A stretch of 64,000 bases of DNA from Planctomyces sp. SH-PL62 (GTDB lineage: Bacteria > Planctomycetota > Planctomycetia > Planctomycetales > Planctomycetaceae). Shown in pieces: positions 33,895 through 44,287 of the stretch. Made by a program: the position numbers and the translations under genes. The stretch's first letter is position 1; every line of letters starts with the position of its first letter. The notes below the pieces were generated by a model. That model saw only the letters and a program-made list of their open reading frames with translations, made no database searches and had not been told where the DNA came from. The DNA lies in NCBI GenBank assembly GCA_945893045.1, contig CAMDEA010000003.1:1-64000 (forward strand), written 5' to 3'.

Positions 33895-36696
33895 TTGACC
33901 GAACAACTGGCCGAGGACAAAACGCTCAAGGTGCGAATCTTCGCCTTGGCGAAACAATTGGGGATGGACACCAAAGTCCTGATCCAGCATGCAAACGATG
34001 CTGGCATCCCCGTGAAGTCGTCGCTGGCGAGCATCTCGCCCGTGGAACGCGACGTCGTGTTGGAGTATCTCAAGAGTAAGCCCGCCAAGCCTGCTGCCGA
34101 GAAAAAGTCGATCACGCGCGACGACGTCGCCACGGACTTGGCCGCCAAGGCGCGGCAGATCAAAGCGATGCCGGTTCGGTCGATGGCCCCGATCGCTCGC
34201 CCATCGCGACCTGTGAAAGAAATCGAGCCGCCCGTCCCCGCAGTGGTCGTGCCGCAACCAGAACTCCCCGTGGCATCGATCCCCGCAGTCATTGCGGAGG
34301 TTTCCCAAACAGAGATCGTTGTTCTCAAGGCGGATGCGCCGCCCGAACCTCCGGCGATGATGGAATCGCCGAAGGCTGACGTGACCGAATTGCCGGAGGC
34401 CGGCGCGTCCGGAATCCGTCGCGAAGACTACATCAGTCCGCATGGTTCCACTCCGCGGACGCGTGAGATGCGGCCCATCGGTTCGACCGGCGACATGCGC
34501 GCCATTGGTGCGGTTCGTAAAAACAAACCGAATCTCCCGCAGTTGGCCGCAATTCCGGATGCTCCGGTCGCCAAGCCCAAGAAGGACGAAGGCAAAGCTC
34601 AGCGTCCTGACATCAAAATCACGGCGGAGAACTTCGGCGCTTCTGGCCCATTGGCTGGCCGAGTCAGTCAAGTGGTGAAAGGGGACAAGGGACATCCGGT
34701 CGCGGGCGGTCCCAAAAAACGCGGTCCGCTCATCGACGACGATGGCGACAAGAAAGTCATTCCCGGCAAGGGGGGTAAGGCGCATGCTGGCGGCTTGATG
34801 GAATCGCGCGACGAGCGCCGGAAGCAACGGCATTCGCGAGTGGAGGTCGTCGGCGAAGAGGATGAAGGCGCACGCCGTCGTCGATCCGTCAAGATGCACC
34901 GCTCCAAGTTTGCCGGTCAGCCCGAACTGAAAACGCACGCCGAAGTCGAGGCCCCGATCTCGTTGCGCACGCTTTCGGAAGCGGTGGGACGGCCGGTCAA
35001 AGCGTTCATGAGTATCTTGTTCAAGCAAGGCAAGATGGTCCAAATCAACGACACGATCGACGAAGAAACCGCGCTGGACTTGGCGATGGAAGTCGGCGTC
35101 GAACTGACGATCCTGCGTGAGAAAGACCTCGAAGAGGAGTTGCACGAGGCTTTGCTCGCCGCCGATCCGGTCGAAAGCCTGGTCACTCGGCCGCCGATCG
35201 TCACGATCCTGGGCCACGTCGACCACGGCAAGACGACGCTGCTCGACAAGATTCGTTCGACCAATGTTGCGGCAGGCGAAGCGGGGGGCATTACCCAGCA
35301 CGTTCGCGCGTACCAGATCGATCACAACGGTCACAAAATTACGTTCGTGGACACGCCCGGCCACGCGGCCTTCGGCGAGATGCGAGCTCGCGGTGCCAAC
35401 TGCACCGATATCATCGTGCTGGTTGTCGCGGCCAATGACGGTGTCATGCCGCAAACCGTCGAGTGCATTGCTCACGCGAAAGCGGCCAACGCGACGATTA
35501 TTGTGGCTCTCAACAAGATCGACTTGCCGGATCGCAATGAACAGCGCGTGCTCAGCGATCTCGCGACACAAGGGGTGCTCGTGCAGGAATGGGGCGGCGA
35601 CGTCGAAATGGTCCGCACGTCGGGCCTGACGGGAGAAGGCATTGATGACCTGCTCGAACTGCTGCTGCTGACCGCTGAAGTCCATGAACTCAAGGCGAAT
35701 CCGGAACGCTCGGCCGTTGGCGTCTGCATCGAAGCGTTTCGCGACGAAGGCCGTGGCGTGATCGCGTTGACGATGGTTCAAAACGGCACGTTGCGAGTCG
35801 GCGACATCCTGCTCTGCGGCGGTTCACACGGCAACATTCGAGCGATGTACAACGACCGCGACGAGGAAGTCACGGAAGCCCCACCGTCCACGCCCATCCG
35901 TGTCGCCGGACTCGATGTCGTCCCGAACGCGGGCGATCAATTCTTCGTGATGGACGACCTTGATGCCGCGCGAGAGATCGCCGAAATCCGCCGCCAACGC
36001 GGACGTGCGCTGACCCTCTCGTCCCGCGGTCGCAAACGCACGATGGAAGACATTCTCATCGCGGTTCAGGGTGGAGCGGTGAAAGAGTTGCCGATCATCA
36101 TCAAGGCCGATACGCCAGGTTCGATCGAGGCGCTGAAGTATGAGCTTGGAAAATTCGATCACCCGGAAGTGAAGATCAACCTGCTGCACGCGCTCGTCGG
36201 CGGCGTCAACGAGAGCGACGTGTATCTGGCCAGCGCGTCGGGCGCGATCATCGTCGCCTTCCATGTCATCGCCGAAGATCGCGCGTTGCAGCTCGCCGAA
36301 AAAGAAGGGGTCGATATCCGCCGGTATCAGATCATTTACGAGGTCACCGACGAGATCAAATTGGCGCTGGAAGGACTGCTCACGCCGGAGAAGCGGCAAG
36401 TCTCGACCGGCCGCGCGATTGTCCTGCAAACGTTCTCGATCAGCCGCGTCGGCACAGTCGCCGGCTGTCGCGTCTTGAGCGGCAGCATCGAACGCAACAG
36501 CCGCGTGCGGCTGATTCGCGATCAGAAGGTTCTCAACGATTATGCCTTGGCGTCACTGAAACGTGTCAAAGACGACGCCAAGGAAGTCCGCGAAGGCATG
36601 GAATGCGGCATCCGTCTGGACAACTTCAACGACGTCAAAGAAGGAGACCTCCTGGAGGCGTATCGCATCGAGGAAGTAAAGCGAACGATCGATTAA
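33895..36696 (+). CDS. infB: Translation initiation factor IF-2
   Basis: About 933 residues. N-terminal IF2N-like domain ([17 protein letters not shown]), a long Pro/Ala/Lys-rich linker, a second IF2N ([17 protein letters not shown]), then the G domain with [20 protein letters not shown] and NKIDLPD, followed by domains II, III and IV. It brings initiator fMet-tRNA to the 30S subunit and promotes subunit joining. Start: a TTG at 33895 with GAGGG 6 nt upstream fits best; GTG at 33889 or 33820 are alternatives. It lies 99 nt after nusA, and rbfA follows 48 nt later. Confidence 0.95.
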   Translation: MTEQLAEDKTLKVRIFALAKQLGMDTKVLIQHANDAGIPVKSSLASISPVERDVVLEYLKSKPAKPAAEKKSITRDDVATDLAAKARQIKAMPVRSMAPIARPSRPVKEIEPPVPAVVVPQPELPVASIPAVIAEVSQTEIVVLKADAPPEPPAMMESPKADVTELPEAGASGIRREDYISPHGSTPRTREMRPIGSTGDMRAIGAVRKNKPNLPQLAAIPDAPVAKPKKDEGKAQRPDIKITAENFGASGPLAGRVSQVVKGDKGHPVAGGPKKRGPLIDDDGDKKVIPGKGGKAHAGGLMESRDERRKQRHSRVEVVGEEDEGARRRRSVKMHRSKFAGQPELKTHAEVEAPISLRTLSEAVGRPVKAFMSILFKQGKMVQINDTIDEETALDLAMEVGVELTILREKDLEEELHEALLAADPVESLVTRPPIVTILGHVDHGKTTLLDKIRSTNVAAGEAGGITQHVRAYQIDHNGHKITFVDTPGHAAFGEMRARGANCTDIIVLVVAANDGVMPQTVECIAHAKAANATIIVALNKIDLPDRNEQRVLSDLATQGVLVQEWGGDVEMVRTSGLTGEGIDDLLELLLLTAEVHELKANPERSAVGVCIEAFRDEGRGVIALTMVQNGTLRVGDILLCGGSHGNIRAMYNDRDEEVTEAPPSTPIRVAGLDVVPNAGDQFFVMDDLDAAREIAEIRRQRGRALTLSSRGRKRTMEDILIAVQGGAVKELPIIIKADTPGSIEALKYELGKFDHPEVKINLLHALVGGVNESDVYLASASGAIIVAFHVIAEDRALQLAEKEGVDIRRYQIIYEVTDEIKLALEGLLTPEKRQVSTGRAIVLQTFSISRVGTVAGCRVLSGSIERNSRVRLIRDQKVLNDYALASLKRVKDDAKEVREGMECGIRLDNFNDVKEGDLLEAYRIEEVKRTID

Positions 36697-36744
36697 GCCA
36701 AGCGAAGGGGTCGGGAGTCGCAACGAGTCTAGGACAACGAACAC

Positions 36745-37200
36745 ATGCCATCGCGCCGAATCGAAAAAGTGAACCGGGCCATTCTGGAAACGCTCAGCTC
36801 AGCGATTCTGTTCGACCTGCGCGATCCGCGTGTGAAAAACGTGACCATCCTCAACGTCGAGACAACCGGCGACATCAAGGAAAGCAAAGTACGAGTCGGT
36901 GTGCGTGGCGATGCGAAGGTTCAGTCTCTCACGCTGCATGGCCTCGATTCGTCGCGGGGATTCCTGCAATCGAAAATCGCGGAACGCCTGCAAACCAAGT
37001 CCACACCGATCCTCAAGTTTATTTTGGAACCCAATTGGCTCGATCATCTCAGCGCGACGTCGCAAGGCTTCCAAGAAGCCGCCGCGACCGCGATCACCAC
37101 GGAAGCAGACTTGGCCAAAGCGACCGAATGTGAATCCGACGAGGCCCATCTCGATGACGACGACAGCGAAGAAGACGATGAAGAAGAAGATGATGACTGA
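36745..37200 (+). CDS. rbfA: Ribosome-binding factor RbfA
   Basis: A 151-residue RbfA, a KH-fold protein for 30S maturation and cold adaptation. It begins MPSRRIEKVNRAI, has DPRVKNVTILNVE near residue 27 and LQSKIAERLQTKSTPILKF near residue 75, all typical. The C-terminus is an unusually acidic tail of Asp and Glu (about 20 residues). AGGA lies upstream. Third gene of the nusA-infB-rbfA operon. Confidence 0.93.
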   Translation: MPSRRIEKVNRAILETLSSAILFDLRDPRVKNVTILNVETTGDIKESKVRVGVRGDAKVQSLTLHGLDSSRGFLQSKIAERLQTKSTPILKFILEPNWLDHLSATSQGFQEAAATAITTEADLAKATECESDEAHLDDDDSEEDDEEEDDD

Positions 37201-37275
37201 ATAATCTCCGATCGCCGCCCCAGGATTTCCTCTGACCTTTCCATCCCACCCCGCACACTAACAGGCACGTTGCTC

Positions 37276-38106
37276 ATGGCCGTCGTTAAGAAGACCAAAG
37301 CGTCCGACCTGCACTCGCTCAGCAAGAAGCTGGTCGCGCTTTTGAAGAAGCACTATTCGCCCGCCGGCCAGAAGAAAGACAAGCCGGTGCTGGAGACGAT
37401 GCTCTACGCCGTCTGCTTGGAGAACGCCACGCAGGAGCAGGCGGATGCCTCGTCCGAACTGCTGCACAAGTCTTTCCACGACTTCAACGAAATCCGAGTC
37501 AGCACGTTTGGCGAATTGACCGCTTGCTTTGAAGGGATGTCTGATCCCGATGCTCGCGCCGCTCGCGTGCGCGCCATTCTGCAATACGTCTTTGAAATCA
37601 ACTTCGATTTCGATTTCGAGTCGCTCCGCCGTAAGACGCTGGAACTCGCCGAGAAGCAATTGCAGAAGATTCGCTTTCTGAGTTCCTTCATCCAATTGCA
37701 TACGCTGCAAAAGTCACTCGGCACGCACACGGTGCCTGTGGACGATCGAATTCATGACACGGCCATTTGGTTGGGCCTGGCGGCTCCGGGTTCCTCGCCC
37801 GCCGAGGTTGCCGATGGCTTGAAGTCGGCGGTCATGAAAGCCGACACCGCGACGTTCTGTGACTATGTGCGTTGCTTCGCGACCGATCCGCGATTGATTC
37901 CCACATTTGCTAAGACGAAGCCACCCGAAGAAGGCTTCGACCTCGACGAGATGTTGGCTCGTGCCACGGATCTGCTCAACAACGCCAACAAAGCCCATAA
38001 GGCTCACAAAGCCAAGCCGGAAAAACCGGCGGCCAAATCCAAGCCGGTCCCCAAGGCAAAGGCTCCGAAGGCCAAGGCTGGCCCCGCGAAGAAGAAGCCG
38101 CGCTAA
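37276..38106 (+). CDS. Helical protein with lysine/alanine/proline-rich tail (endonuclease III-like?)
   Basis: A 276-residue protein. The first ~200 residues are helical, and KPVLETMLYAVCLENATQEQAD near residue 35 recalls the start of the HhH-GPD (endonuclease III) fold, but I see no clear helix-hairpin-helix with the catalytic Lys/Asp, so enzyme activity is doubtful. The last ~50 residues are Lys, Ala and Pro repeats like bacterial histone-H1-like tails, suggesting nucleic acid binding (inference). It starts 75 nt after rbfA and may be in the same transcript. ATG 37276 preferred over TTG 37270. Confidence 0.6.
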   Translation: MAVVKKTKASDLHSLSKKLVALLKKHYSPAGQKKDKPVLETMLYAVCLENATQEQADASSELLHKSFHDFNEIRVSTFGELTACFEGMSDPDARAARVRAILQYVFEINFDFDFESLRRKTLELAEKQLQKIRFLSSFIQLHTLQKSLGTHTVPVDDRIHDTAIWLGLAAPGSSPAEVADGLKSAVMKADTATFCDYVRCFATDPRLIPTFAKTKPPEEGFDLDEMLARATDLLNNANKAHKAHKAKPEKPAAKSKPVPKAKAPKAKAGPAKKKPR

Positions 38107-38134
38107 CGACTGAGTCGGGTGGTGGAGTTACAAA

Positions 38135-38184
38135 GTAGACGAGTCACTCCGTGACTCGATTCGAGTCACGGAGTGACTCGTCTA
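38135..38184. repeat. GTAG-headed nested palindrome, GAGTCACTCCGTGACTC family
   Basis: It runs from GTAGACGAGTCACTCCGTGA to GGAGTGACTCGTCTAC, with nearly perfect arms separated by a few bases. Same family as 11598, 30245 and 60166. Confidence 0.9.
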
Positions 38185-38315
38185 CTTTGCTTGCGTCTCG
38201 ATACGACCGGTAAACCAGGTTTGGTCGGAATCCGCTCCCTCGCTATCATCCGCCGCGCGAGCTTTTGCTGGAGCGAGGTTCGCATTTATCTCGCCAATCC
38301 AAGGAAGACAGAGTC

Positions 38316-40580
38316 ATGACGCAGTCGCCTCGCAAGACCGGCTACTTGTTGATCGTCACTCTCGGCGGACTGATCTTTTCGACTGCACCTGTGTGGGCCT
38401 CACGACGGCTGGCCCAGGATGCCGCGCCGGCCGATCCCGCTCATCGCTTGCTCATTCGTGGTGATTTCCGGCTCGATGTCGCGGAACCGCCGGAACGGCC
38501 GGAAAAGCTGCAGCCGCAACGCGGTCGTGATGCCGACGGCCAGAGGCGAATCGACGCGATGGCCTGGTTCATGAAAGGCCGCTTCCTCGAACAGCGTGAG
38601 GAGTTCAAGGCGGCCCTCGAAGCCTACGAGAAAGCAGTCCAGATCGACCCCAGCGCGGTCGAGGTCTATCGCGCACTGATCCCGTTGGCGCTCGGATTGA
38701 ATGAATCGGACAAGGTACTCAATCACGCGCTGAAGGCGATTGAGCTGACTCCGGACGATGCCCCATTGCTGCAACGCATCGCCATTCTGATGGCGACCAA
38801 GGACAAGCTCCCCGAAGCCCTCAAGCTGATGGAGCGGGCGTCACAATCGACCAAGTTGGATAAGCTCTCCGGGCAATACGTCGCGATCATGCGCGACCTC
38901 GCCACGCTGTATCTCATCTCCGGCCAAGTCGAGAAAGGAGCCGATGTCTATGAAGTCATCCTCGACGCCAAGACCAACCCGGAGAAATATCACCTCGACT
39001 TCCAGATGAAGTCGGAGTTGGAGAAACATCAGCGCACGACCTACGAAGCGATCGGCCAAGTCTTCCTGGAAGCCAAGCGGCCGGATCGAGCCATCATCGC
39101 TCTGGAACGCGCGGCCAAGGCCAAGAAGACGAAGCCGGGAAACGTCAGCTTCAGTTTGGCCCAAGCCTACATGATGACCGAGCGTTCGGATAAAGCGCTT
39201 GAGCACTTGCAGACCTACTTCGACGCGCAACTGCAATCGAAAGGAAAGGCCGCGTATCAACTGCTGGCGGAGATTCTGAAAGCTCAGGGGAAGTCCGCCG
39301 ATTTGATCGCGCGTCTGGAGCAGCTCGCCGAGAAAGATCAGCACAATCAGACGCTGCAATTCTTTCTGGCGCGGCAGTACGTCGATGCCAATCGGCTGGA
39401 AGAAGCCGAGGCCCGTTTCAAGAAGACGCTCGAAACGGAGAAGTCGATCGACGGCTACATCGGCCTCACCGCGCTCTACCGCCGGCAGAACCGTCCCGCC
39501 GAGTTGCTGCAAGCGCTCTCACAAGCTTTCGCACGCGAGTCGGAATTGGAGAAGGCCGCCGAAGACCTCGAACGCGAACTGCAAGCGATCGGTGCGGACG
39601 AGAAGCTCGTCACCGGATTGATCGAAGTCGGAACACAACAGTCGGAGGGAGACTCTCCCAAGCTGGATTTCGCCGGCAGCATCTTGCTGGCCAAGATCGC
39701 CGCGCAGAACAAGCAGTACGATCCGGCCGAGAAGTTCTATCGCCTGGGGATCAAGCTGCGCCGTGACCGAGCGGCCGGTTTGTTTGACGAACTCGCGCGG
39801 ATGCTGCTGGAGGCACGCAAATTCGTGGAAGCGGTCAAGGTCATCGACGACGCCCTCAATGAGCCTTCTCTGAAGAATAACAAAAACAGCCGCGCCTCGT
39901 TTTGGTTCCTGCAATCGCAGGCGCAAGAAATGGCGGGCAATACTGACGGCGCTTTGACGGCCGTCACCGAAGGCCGCAAGCTGGCCGGCGAAGACAACCC
40001 GTTGTTCCTCTTCCAAGAGGCGTGGATTCACTACCACGCACAGCAGTTTGATAAAGCCGTGCCGCTCTTCGAGAAGTTCATCGAGAAGAACCCCGATAAC
40101 CGGCTGGCGAAACAGTGCCAGTTCAGCCTCTCCAACATCTATGTCCAAAAGGGAGACATCCGCAAAGGCGAAGAGATTCTGGAAAAGGTGTTCGCGAAAG
40201 AGCCGGACGATCCGTCGGTCAACAACGACTTGGGTTACCTCTACGCCGACCAAGGCAAGAACCTGGAGCAAGCTCGCGGCATGATCGAGAAGGCTCTCAA
40301 AGCCGAACCGGACAACGCCGCGTATCAGGACAGCATGGGCTGGGTCTTGTTCAAACTCGGCAAGCCGGCCGAGGCGATCCCGTTCCTGGAGAAAGCCGTG
40401 CAAACTCCGCGCGGTAGTGATGCGACGATCTTCGACCATCTCGGCGATTGCCAGCAGGCGGTCGGAATGAAAGAGAAAGCGATCGAAAACTGGCAGAAGG
40501 CGCTCAAGGATGCGAAGGCAGACAAGTCGCCGGATCAAAAATTGATCGAAAAGATCGAAGAGAAGCTGAAGAAGAACTGA
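38316..40580 (+). CDS. Exported tetratricopeptide-repeat protein
   Basis: A 754-residue TPR protein. The N-terminus (KTGYLLIVTLGGLIFST) is a signal peptide or anchor, so the repeats probably face the periplasm. TPR-like helices start near residue 90 (AWFMKGRFLEQREEFKAA) and recur to the end, with strong units near 560-720 (NNDLGYLYADQGKNLEQA, YQDSMGWVLFKLGKPAEA). TPRs mediate protein-protein contacts; the partner is unknown. ATG 38316 has AAGGAAG 8 nt upstream; the frame extends further only through non-conserved sequence. Confidence 0.85.
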   Translation: MTQSPRKTGYLLIVTLGGLIFSTAPVWASRRLAQDAAPADPAHRLLIRGDFRLDVAEPPERPEKLQPQRGRDADGQRRIDAMAWFMKGRFLEQREEFKAALEAYEKAVQIDPSAVEVYRALIPLALGLNESDKVLNHALKAIELTPDDAPLLQRIAILMATKDKLPEALKLMERASQSTKLDKLSGQYVAIMRDLATLYLISGQVEKGADVYEVILDAKTNPEKYHLDFQMKSELEKHQRTTYEAIGQVFLEAKRPDRAIIALERAAKAKKTKPGNVSFSLAQAYMMTERSDKALEHLQTYFDAQLQSKGKAAYQLLAEILKAQGKSADLIARLEQLAEKDQHNQTLQFFLARQYVDANRLEEAEARFKKTLETEKSIDGYIGLTALYRRQNRPAELLQALSQAFARESELEKAAEDLERELQAIGADEKLVTGLIEVGTQQSEGDSPKLDFAGSILLAKIAAQNKQYDPAEKFYRLGIKLRRDRAAGLFDELARMLLEARKFVEAVKVIDDALNEPSLKNNKNSRASFWFLQSQAQEMAGNTDGALTAVTEGRKLAGEDNPLFLFQEAWIHYHAQQFDKAVPLFEKFIEKNPDNRLAKQCQFSLSNIYVQKGDIRKGEEILEKVFAKEPDDPSVNNDLGYLYADQGKNLEQARGMIEKALKAEPDNAAYQDSMGWVLFKLGKPAEAIPFLEKAVQTPRGSDATIFDHLGDCQQAVGMKEKAIENWQKALKDAKADKSPDQKLIEKIEEKLKKN

Positions 40581-40609
40581 CGTCGCACCACGCGGCCATT
40601 CTGAACAAT

Positions 40610-40666
40610 TCAAATTTGAAATCTCAAATTTGAAATCTCAAATCTCATATTTCAAAGTTGAAATCG
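40610..40666. repeat. AT-rich short tandem repeat before yebC
   Basis: A 14-nt unit TCAAATTTGAAATC occurs twice in tandem (with the internal palindrome CAAATTTG) and then decays. It occupies the leader immediately upstream of the yebC ATG. Similar in style to the AT-rich repeat at 19382-19500. Confidence 0.75.
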
Positions 40667-40671
40667 GACAC

Positions 40672-41409
40672 ATGGCAGGACATTCTCATTCGGCGAACAT
40701 CGCCATCAGGAAGGGTGCTCAGGACAAGAAGAAGGGCCGGCTCTTCGGCAAGCTCAGCCGCGCGATCATCGTGGCCGCTCGCAACGGCGGCGGCGACCCG
40801 TCGAGCAACCTCGCGCTGCGATACGCGCTCGACAAGGCTCGCAAGAGCAGCATGCCCAAGGAAAATATCGAGCGCGCCGTCAAAAAGGGGACGGGCGAAG
40901 CCGGCGACGAGCAATACGAAGACATGGTCTACGAAGGCTACGCGCCCGGTGGCGTCGCGGTGCTCTGCGACATCCTGACCGAGAACCGCAATCGCACGGC
41001 AGGCGTGGTCCGCGAGGTCTTCAAAGTTCACGGCGGCAATCTCGGCAGCACCGGCTGTGTCGCGTATTTGTTTACTCGCAAAGGAGTGTTCCTGGTTCCG
41101 GCCGATCAGGTCGAGGAAGACCGGCTGTTCGAGATTGTCCTCGAAGCGGGCGGCGAAGATGTGCAGAAGGTCGGCGAGTCGTTCGAGATCACCTGCGATC
41201 CGAGCCTCTTCCAGCAGATCAACGAAGCTCTGGAAGCGGCGAAGATCCCGACCGATGTTGCCGAGATCCAGCGGATCCCCAGCAATACGGTGGATGTCGA
41301 TGTCGAGACGGGCAAGCTCGTGATGGAGTTCATCGAAGCTCTCGAAGACCAGGACGACGTGCAGACCGTCACGACCAACGTGAACCTGCCGGATGAGTTG
41401 CTGAGTTAG
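40672..41409 (+). CDS. YebC/PmpR-family protein (TACO1-like)
   Basis: A 245-residue YebC/PmpR-family protein, annotated variously as a transcriptional regulator or, in recent work, a translation factor helping ribosomes through difficult sequences. The start [18 protein letters not shown] and [29 protein letters not shown] are diagnostic; [11 protein letters not shown] opens the second domain. The ATG at 40672 matches the family N-terminus; the longer frame reads repeat sequence. RuvB follows 77 nt later, a common neighbourhood (yebC-ruvCAB) although ruvC and ruvA are absent here. Confidence 0.94.
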   Translation: MAGHSHSANIAIRKGAQDKKKGRLFGKLSRAIIVAARNGGGDPSSNLALRYALDKARKSSMPKENIERAVKKGTGEAGDEQYEDMVYEGYAPGGVAVLCDILTENRNRTAGVVREVFKVHGGNLGSTGCVAYLFTRKGVFLVPADQVEEDRLFEIVLEAGGEDVQKVGESFEITCDPSLFQQINEALEAAKIPTDVAEIQRIPSNTVDVDVETGKLVMEFIEALEDQDDVQTVTTNVNLPDELLS

Positions 41410-41444
41410 TCGTTAAATGCTCGCGTAGTGCAGAAGCCCGCGAG

Positions 41445-41465
41445 CCACCGAGACAAGCTCGGTGG
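41445..41465. repeat. Short hairpin CCACCGAG / CTCGGTGG
   Basis: A single 8-bp stem with a 5-nt loop between yebC and ruvB, of the same single-unit type as 7057-7077. It lies just before the ribosome site of ruvB. Confidence 0.55.
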
Positions 41466-41486
41466 GGGCTGCGAATTGGAAGACTC

Positions 41487-42572
41487 ATGGCGCGGCAACG
41501 AATCATCAACGGCGACGACGGCAAGAAGCCGGAAGACGATTTGCCGCTCAAGCCGCCAGGGATTGAATTCCGACCGGATGACGAGAAGCATGACGAGGAA
41601 CTTCGTCCGCAAAAGCTGGATGACGTCGTCGGCCAGCGTAAGGCGGTCGAGCGGTTGCGGATCATGCTCGACGCCGCCAAGAAGCGCAACGAACCGCTCG
41701 GACATTTGCTGTTTGATGGACCGCCGGGACTTGGCAAGACGACGTTCGCGACCGTGATCCCCAAGGAACTCGGCGTCGATTTTCAAATCGCGTCGGCTCC
41801 CGCACTGACGGCTCCGAAAGATGTCTTGCCGTATCTGACGAACGCCGGCTTCGGCTCGGTGTTGTTCCTGGACGAGATTCATCGTCTACCGCCTGCCGTC
41901 GAGGAGTTTCTCTACCCGGTGATGGAAGACTTCCGAGTTGATATCGCGCTGGGCGAAGGGATGAACGCGCGGACGATCAACATGCCGCTCAAGAAATTCA
42001 CAGTCATCGGAGCAACCACGCGCAGCGGTTTGTTGACTGCTCCGCTGCGCGACCGCTTCGTCAATCGCCTGCATCTCGATTTTTACGATGACGACGACCT
42101 CGCTGAGATTGTGAACCGCAACGCTCGCAAGCTGCGGAGCGAGATCGAACCGGCCGCTGCCGCTGAGATTGCCAAGCGCAGCCGAGGCACGCCGCGCAAA
42201 GCAAACAACTTGCTGTATTGGTGCCGCGACTACGCCGACTGCCGCGCGACAGGCCGTATCACTGCCGACGTCGCCAAGTTGGCTCTCGAAATGATTGAGG
42301 TCGATCACATCGGACTTGATGAACTTGACCGCAAGTATTTGCAGACGCTGATCAACGTGTTCGCAGGCGGCCCGGCCGGATTGTCGGCGATCGCACACAG
42401 CATGAGTTGTCCGTCGGACACGCTCGAAGATGAGATCGAACCGTTCTTGCTCCGTGTCGGCTTTCTACAACGGACGCCGCGCGGCCGAGTCGTGACTTCC
42501 GCCGCGTTGACGCATCTGGGCATCGCCATTCCGGAGCAACCAGAAGCACCGAGCCAAGGGACGCTGTTCTAA
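41487..42572 (+). CDS. ruvB: Holliday junction branch-migration ATPase RuvB
   Basis: A 361-residue RuvB, the hexameric AAA+ motor that drives branch migration with RuvA. Walker [10 protein letters not shown] near residue 79, Walker B FLDEIHR near residue 131, sensor-1 GATTRSG near residue 173, LRDRF with the Arg finger, sensor 2 in RGTPRKAN, and a C-terminal winged helix ([19 protein letters not shown]). The N-terminus is ~35 residues longer than usual. GGAAGA precedes the ATG. Confidence 0.95.
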   Translation: MARQRIINGDDGKKPEDDLPLKPPGIEFRPDDEKHDEELRPQKLDDVVGQRKAVERLRIMLDAAKKRNEPLGHLLFDGPPGLGKTTFATVIPKELGVDFQIASAPALTAPKDVLPYLTNAGFGSVLFLDEIHRLPPAVEEFLYPVMEDFRVDIALGEGMNARTINMPLKKFTVIGATTRSGLLTAPLRDRFVNRLHLDFYDDDDLAEIVNRNARKLRSEIEPAAAAEIAKRSRGTPRKANNLLYWCRDYADCRATGRITADVAKLALEMIEVDHIGLDELDRKYLQTLINVFAGGPAGLSAIAHSMSCPSDTLEDEIEPFLLRVGFLQRTPRGRVVTSAALTHLGIAIPEQPEAPSQGTLF

Positions 42573-42576
42573 TTGT

Positions 42577-42695
42577 GGAGTGCGGCGATTGATCGCCGCT
42601 TTTCCTGCCTCCCGCCGAGTGGCCTCTTCACACAAATCTCAAACGCTTGGCAACAGTTCAAAACAATGAAAGCGGCGATCAATCGCCGCACTCCA
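42577..42695. repeat. GGAG-headed nested palindrome, GCGATTGATCGC family
   Basis: It starts GGAGTGCGGCGATTGATCGC and ends GCGATCAATCGCCGCACTCC, with a long ~70-nt loop. GGAG is the other classic REP head. A further unit GGCAGGTTGAAAACCTGCC follows at 42702-42720, the same stem as 46643-46699. Confidence 0.85.
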
Positions 42696-42780
42696 AAATT
42701 GGCAGGTTGAAAACCTGCCTCACGTTCGCTGCAATGCCGCGCGACTTTTTCCACGCACACTCCAACGAAAACCGATTGCC

Positions 42781-43965
42781 ATGACATCACCAGTTCCCGC
42801 CGCCGTGAATCCGCCTCGACGCATCCTGATGGGCCCTGGTCCCAGCGACATTCATCCGCGTGTGTGGGCCGCGCTGGCCGCGCCGACCGTCGGGCATCTC
42901 GATCCGTACTTCCTGCAAATCATGAACGAGATGCAGGCCATGCTGCGGCAAGTCTTCCGCACCAACAACGAGTTGACCCTCGCGGTCAGCGGCACCGGCA
43001 GCGCGGGCATGGAGACCTGCGTGGTCAACCTGATTGAGCCGGGCGACAAAATGGTCGTCTGCGTCAACGGCGTCTTCGGCGGACGCATGGCCGATGTCGC
43101 CGCCCGCTGCGGCGCGCAGGTCACGACCATCGAGCGGCCGTTCGGCGAGATCTTCTCAACCGCCGAAATTGCTGACGTCGTGAAGAAAGTGCAGCCGAAG
43201 GTCGTCGGTATCGTGAACGCGGAGACCTCGACGGGAGCGTGGCAGCCATTGGAAGAAATCGCCAAGGTCGTGCATGACTCCGGTGCGCTGCTGCTGGTCG
43301 ATTGCGTCACGTCACTCGGCGGAGTGCCACTCGAAGTGGATCAATGGGGCTTGGATGCCGTCTACAGCGGCACGCAGAAGTGTTTGAGCTGTCCGCCCGG
43401 TCTTGCGCCCGTGACGTTCAGTCCGCGAGCGGTGGCGGCGATTGAAGCCCGCAAGACAAAGGTCGCGAGTTGGTATCTCGACCTGACGCTGGTCCGCAAC
43501 TATTGGAGTCAATCGCGCGCGTACCACCACACAGCTCCGATCAACATGAACTATGGATTGCACGAAGCGCTGCGACTCGTGTTGGAAGAAGGTTTGGAAG
43601 CACGACACGCTCGGCACCTGAAGAATCACAAAGCGTTGAAGGCGGGCCTTGCCGCGATCGGCATCAAGTACGCCGTCGCCGAAGGCCAGCAGTTGCCGAT
43701 GCTCAACGCCGTCTTGATTCCGGACGGCATCGACGACGCGGCGGTGCGCGGGCAATTGCTCAACGAGTTCGGCATCGAAATCGGCGGCGGCCTCGGCCCG
43801 ATGAAGGGCAAGACGTGGCGCATTGGCCTGATGGGCGAAGCCAGTTCGCCGCGCAACGTGCTGCTGTTCCTCGCCGCGCTGGAGCGCTGTCTCTCCGATC
43901 GTGGTTACAAGCTTTCCGCTGGAGCCAGCATTGCAGCCGCGAATGCGTTTTACGCCAAGTTCTAA
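42781..43965 (+). CDS. Class V aminotransferase (alanine-glyoxylate / serine-pyruvate type)
   Basis: A 394-residue PLP enzyme close to [16 protein letters not shown] opens the protein; SGTGSAGME near residue 70 holds the cofactor phosphate; ETSTGAWQP near residue 150; VDCVTSLGG near residue 178 has the Asp that contacts the pyridine N; SGTQKCLS carries the Schiff-base Lys (~K200); RIGLMGE near the C-terminus binds substrate carboxylate. It transfers amino groups between Ala or Ser and glyoxylate or pyruvate. Single gene, no operon partners seen. Confidence 0.92.
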   Translation: MTSPVPAAVNPPRRILMGPGPSDIHPRVWAALAAPTVGHLDPYFLQIMNEMQAMLRQVFRTNNELTLAVSGTGSAGMETCVVNLIEPGDKMVVCVNGVFGGRMADVAARCGAQVTTIERPFGEIFSTAEIADVVKKVQPKVVGIVNAETSTGAWQPLEEIAKVVHDSGALLLVDCVTSLGGVPLEVDQWGLDAVYSGTQKCLSCPPGLAPVTFSPRAVAAIEARKTKVASWYLDLTLVRNYWSQSRAYHHTAPINMNYGLHEALRLVLEEGLEARHARHLKNHKALKAGLAAIGIKYAVAEGQQLPMLNAVLIPDGIDDAAVRGQLLNEFGIEIGGGLGPMKGKTWRIGLMGEASSPRNVLLFLAALERCLSDRGYKLSAGASIAAANAFYAKF

Positions 43966-44287
43966 GTCCGTCCGATTGAGGCGACCTTGCGGGTCGCGCA
44001 AGGGTTGAGCGGTGCAGAAAACCGCTCGTTGACATTTCCGAAAAGCACAACTAACCTCGCGCGGCAAAATCTGCCGATGGGGACAGGCATCGAAGACGTC
44101 CGTGCCTGGAACCGATTCCAGGCGGCCGCCGTTGGCGATGCTCCCCCCACCTGCCCGTTTGGGTTTTGTGCCGTCTCTCCCTCGTGCGAGGGTCGTCGTT
44201 TCTGGCTCATCAGGAGATTGCGTGAGCCGAATTCGCTGCGCGGTGCTGGGTTGGACCACGCTGCACATCAGAGAGCGAGTGACCATT
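43966..44287. other. Intergenic region, no gene seen
   Basis: About 320 bp. It starts with a hairpin GCGACCTTGCGGGTCGC (43981-43997) and a related short inverted repeat AGCGG...CCGCT. TTGACA at 44029-44034 could be a -35 box but the -10 is poor. The upstream extension of the DUF1573 frame into this region has no protein-like features. Confidence 0.5.

Noticed and set aside
33880-35781. 633-residue minus-strand frame
   Set aside because: Antisense to infB; His/Arg/Asp-rich shadow.
44029-44057. Promoter TTGACA-N17-TAACCT
   Set aside because: The -35 is perfect but the -10 matches only 3 of 6, and planctomycete promoters are poorly defined.
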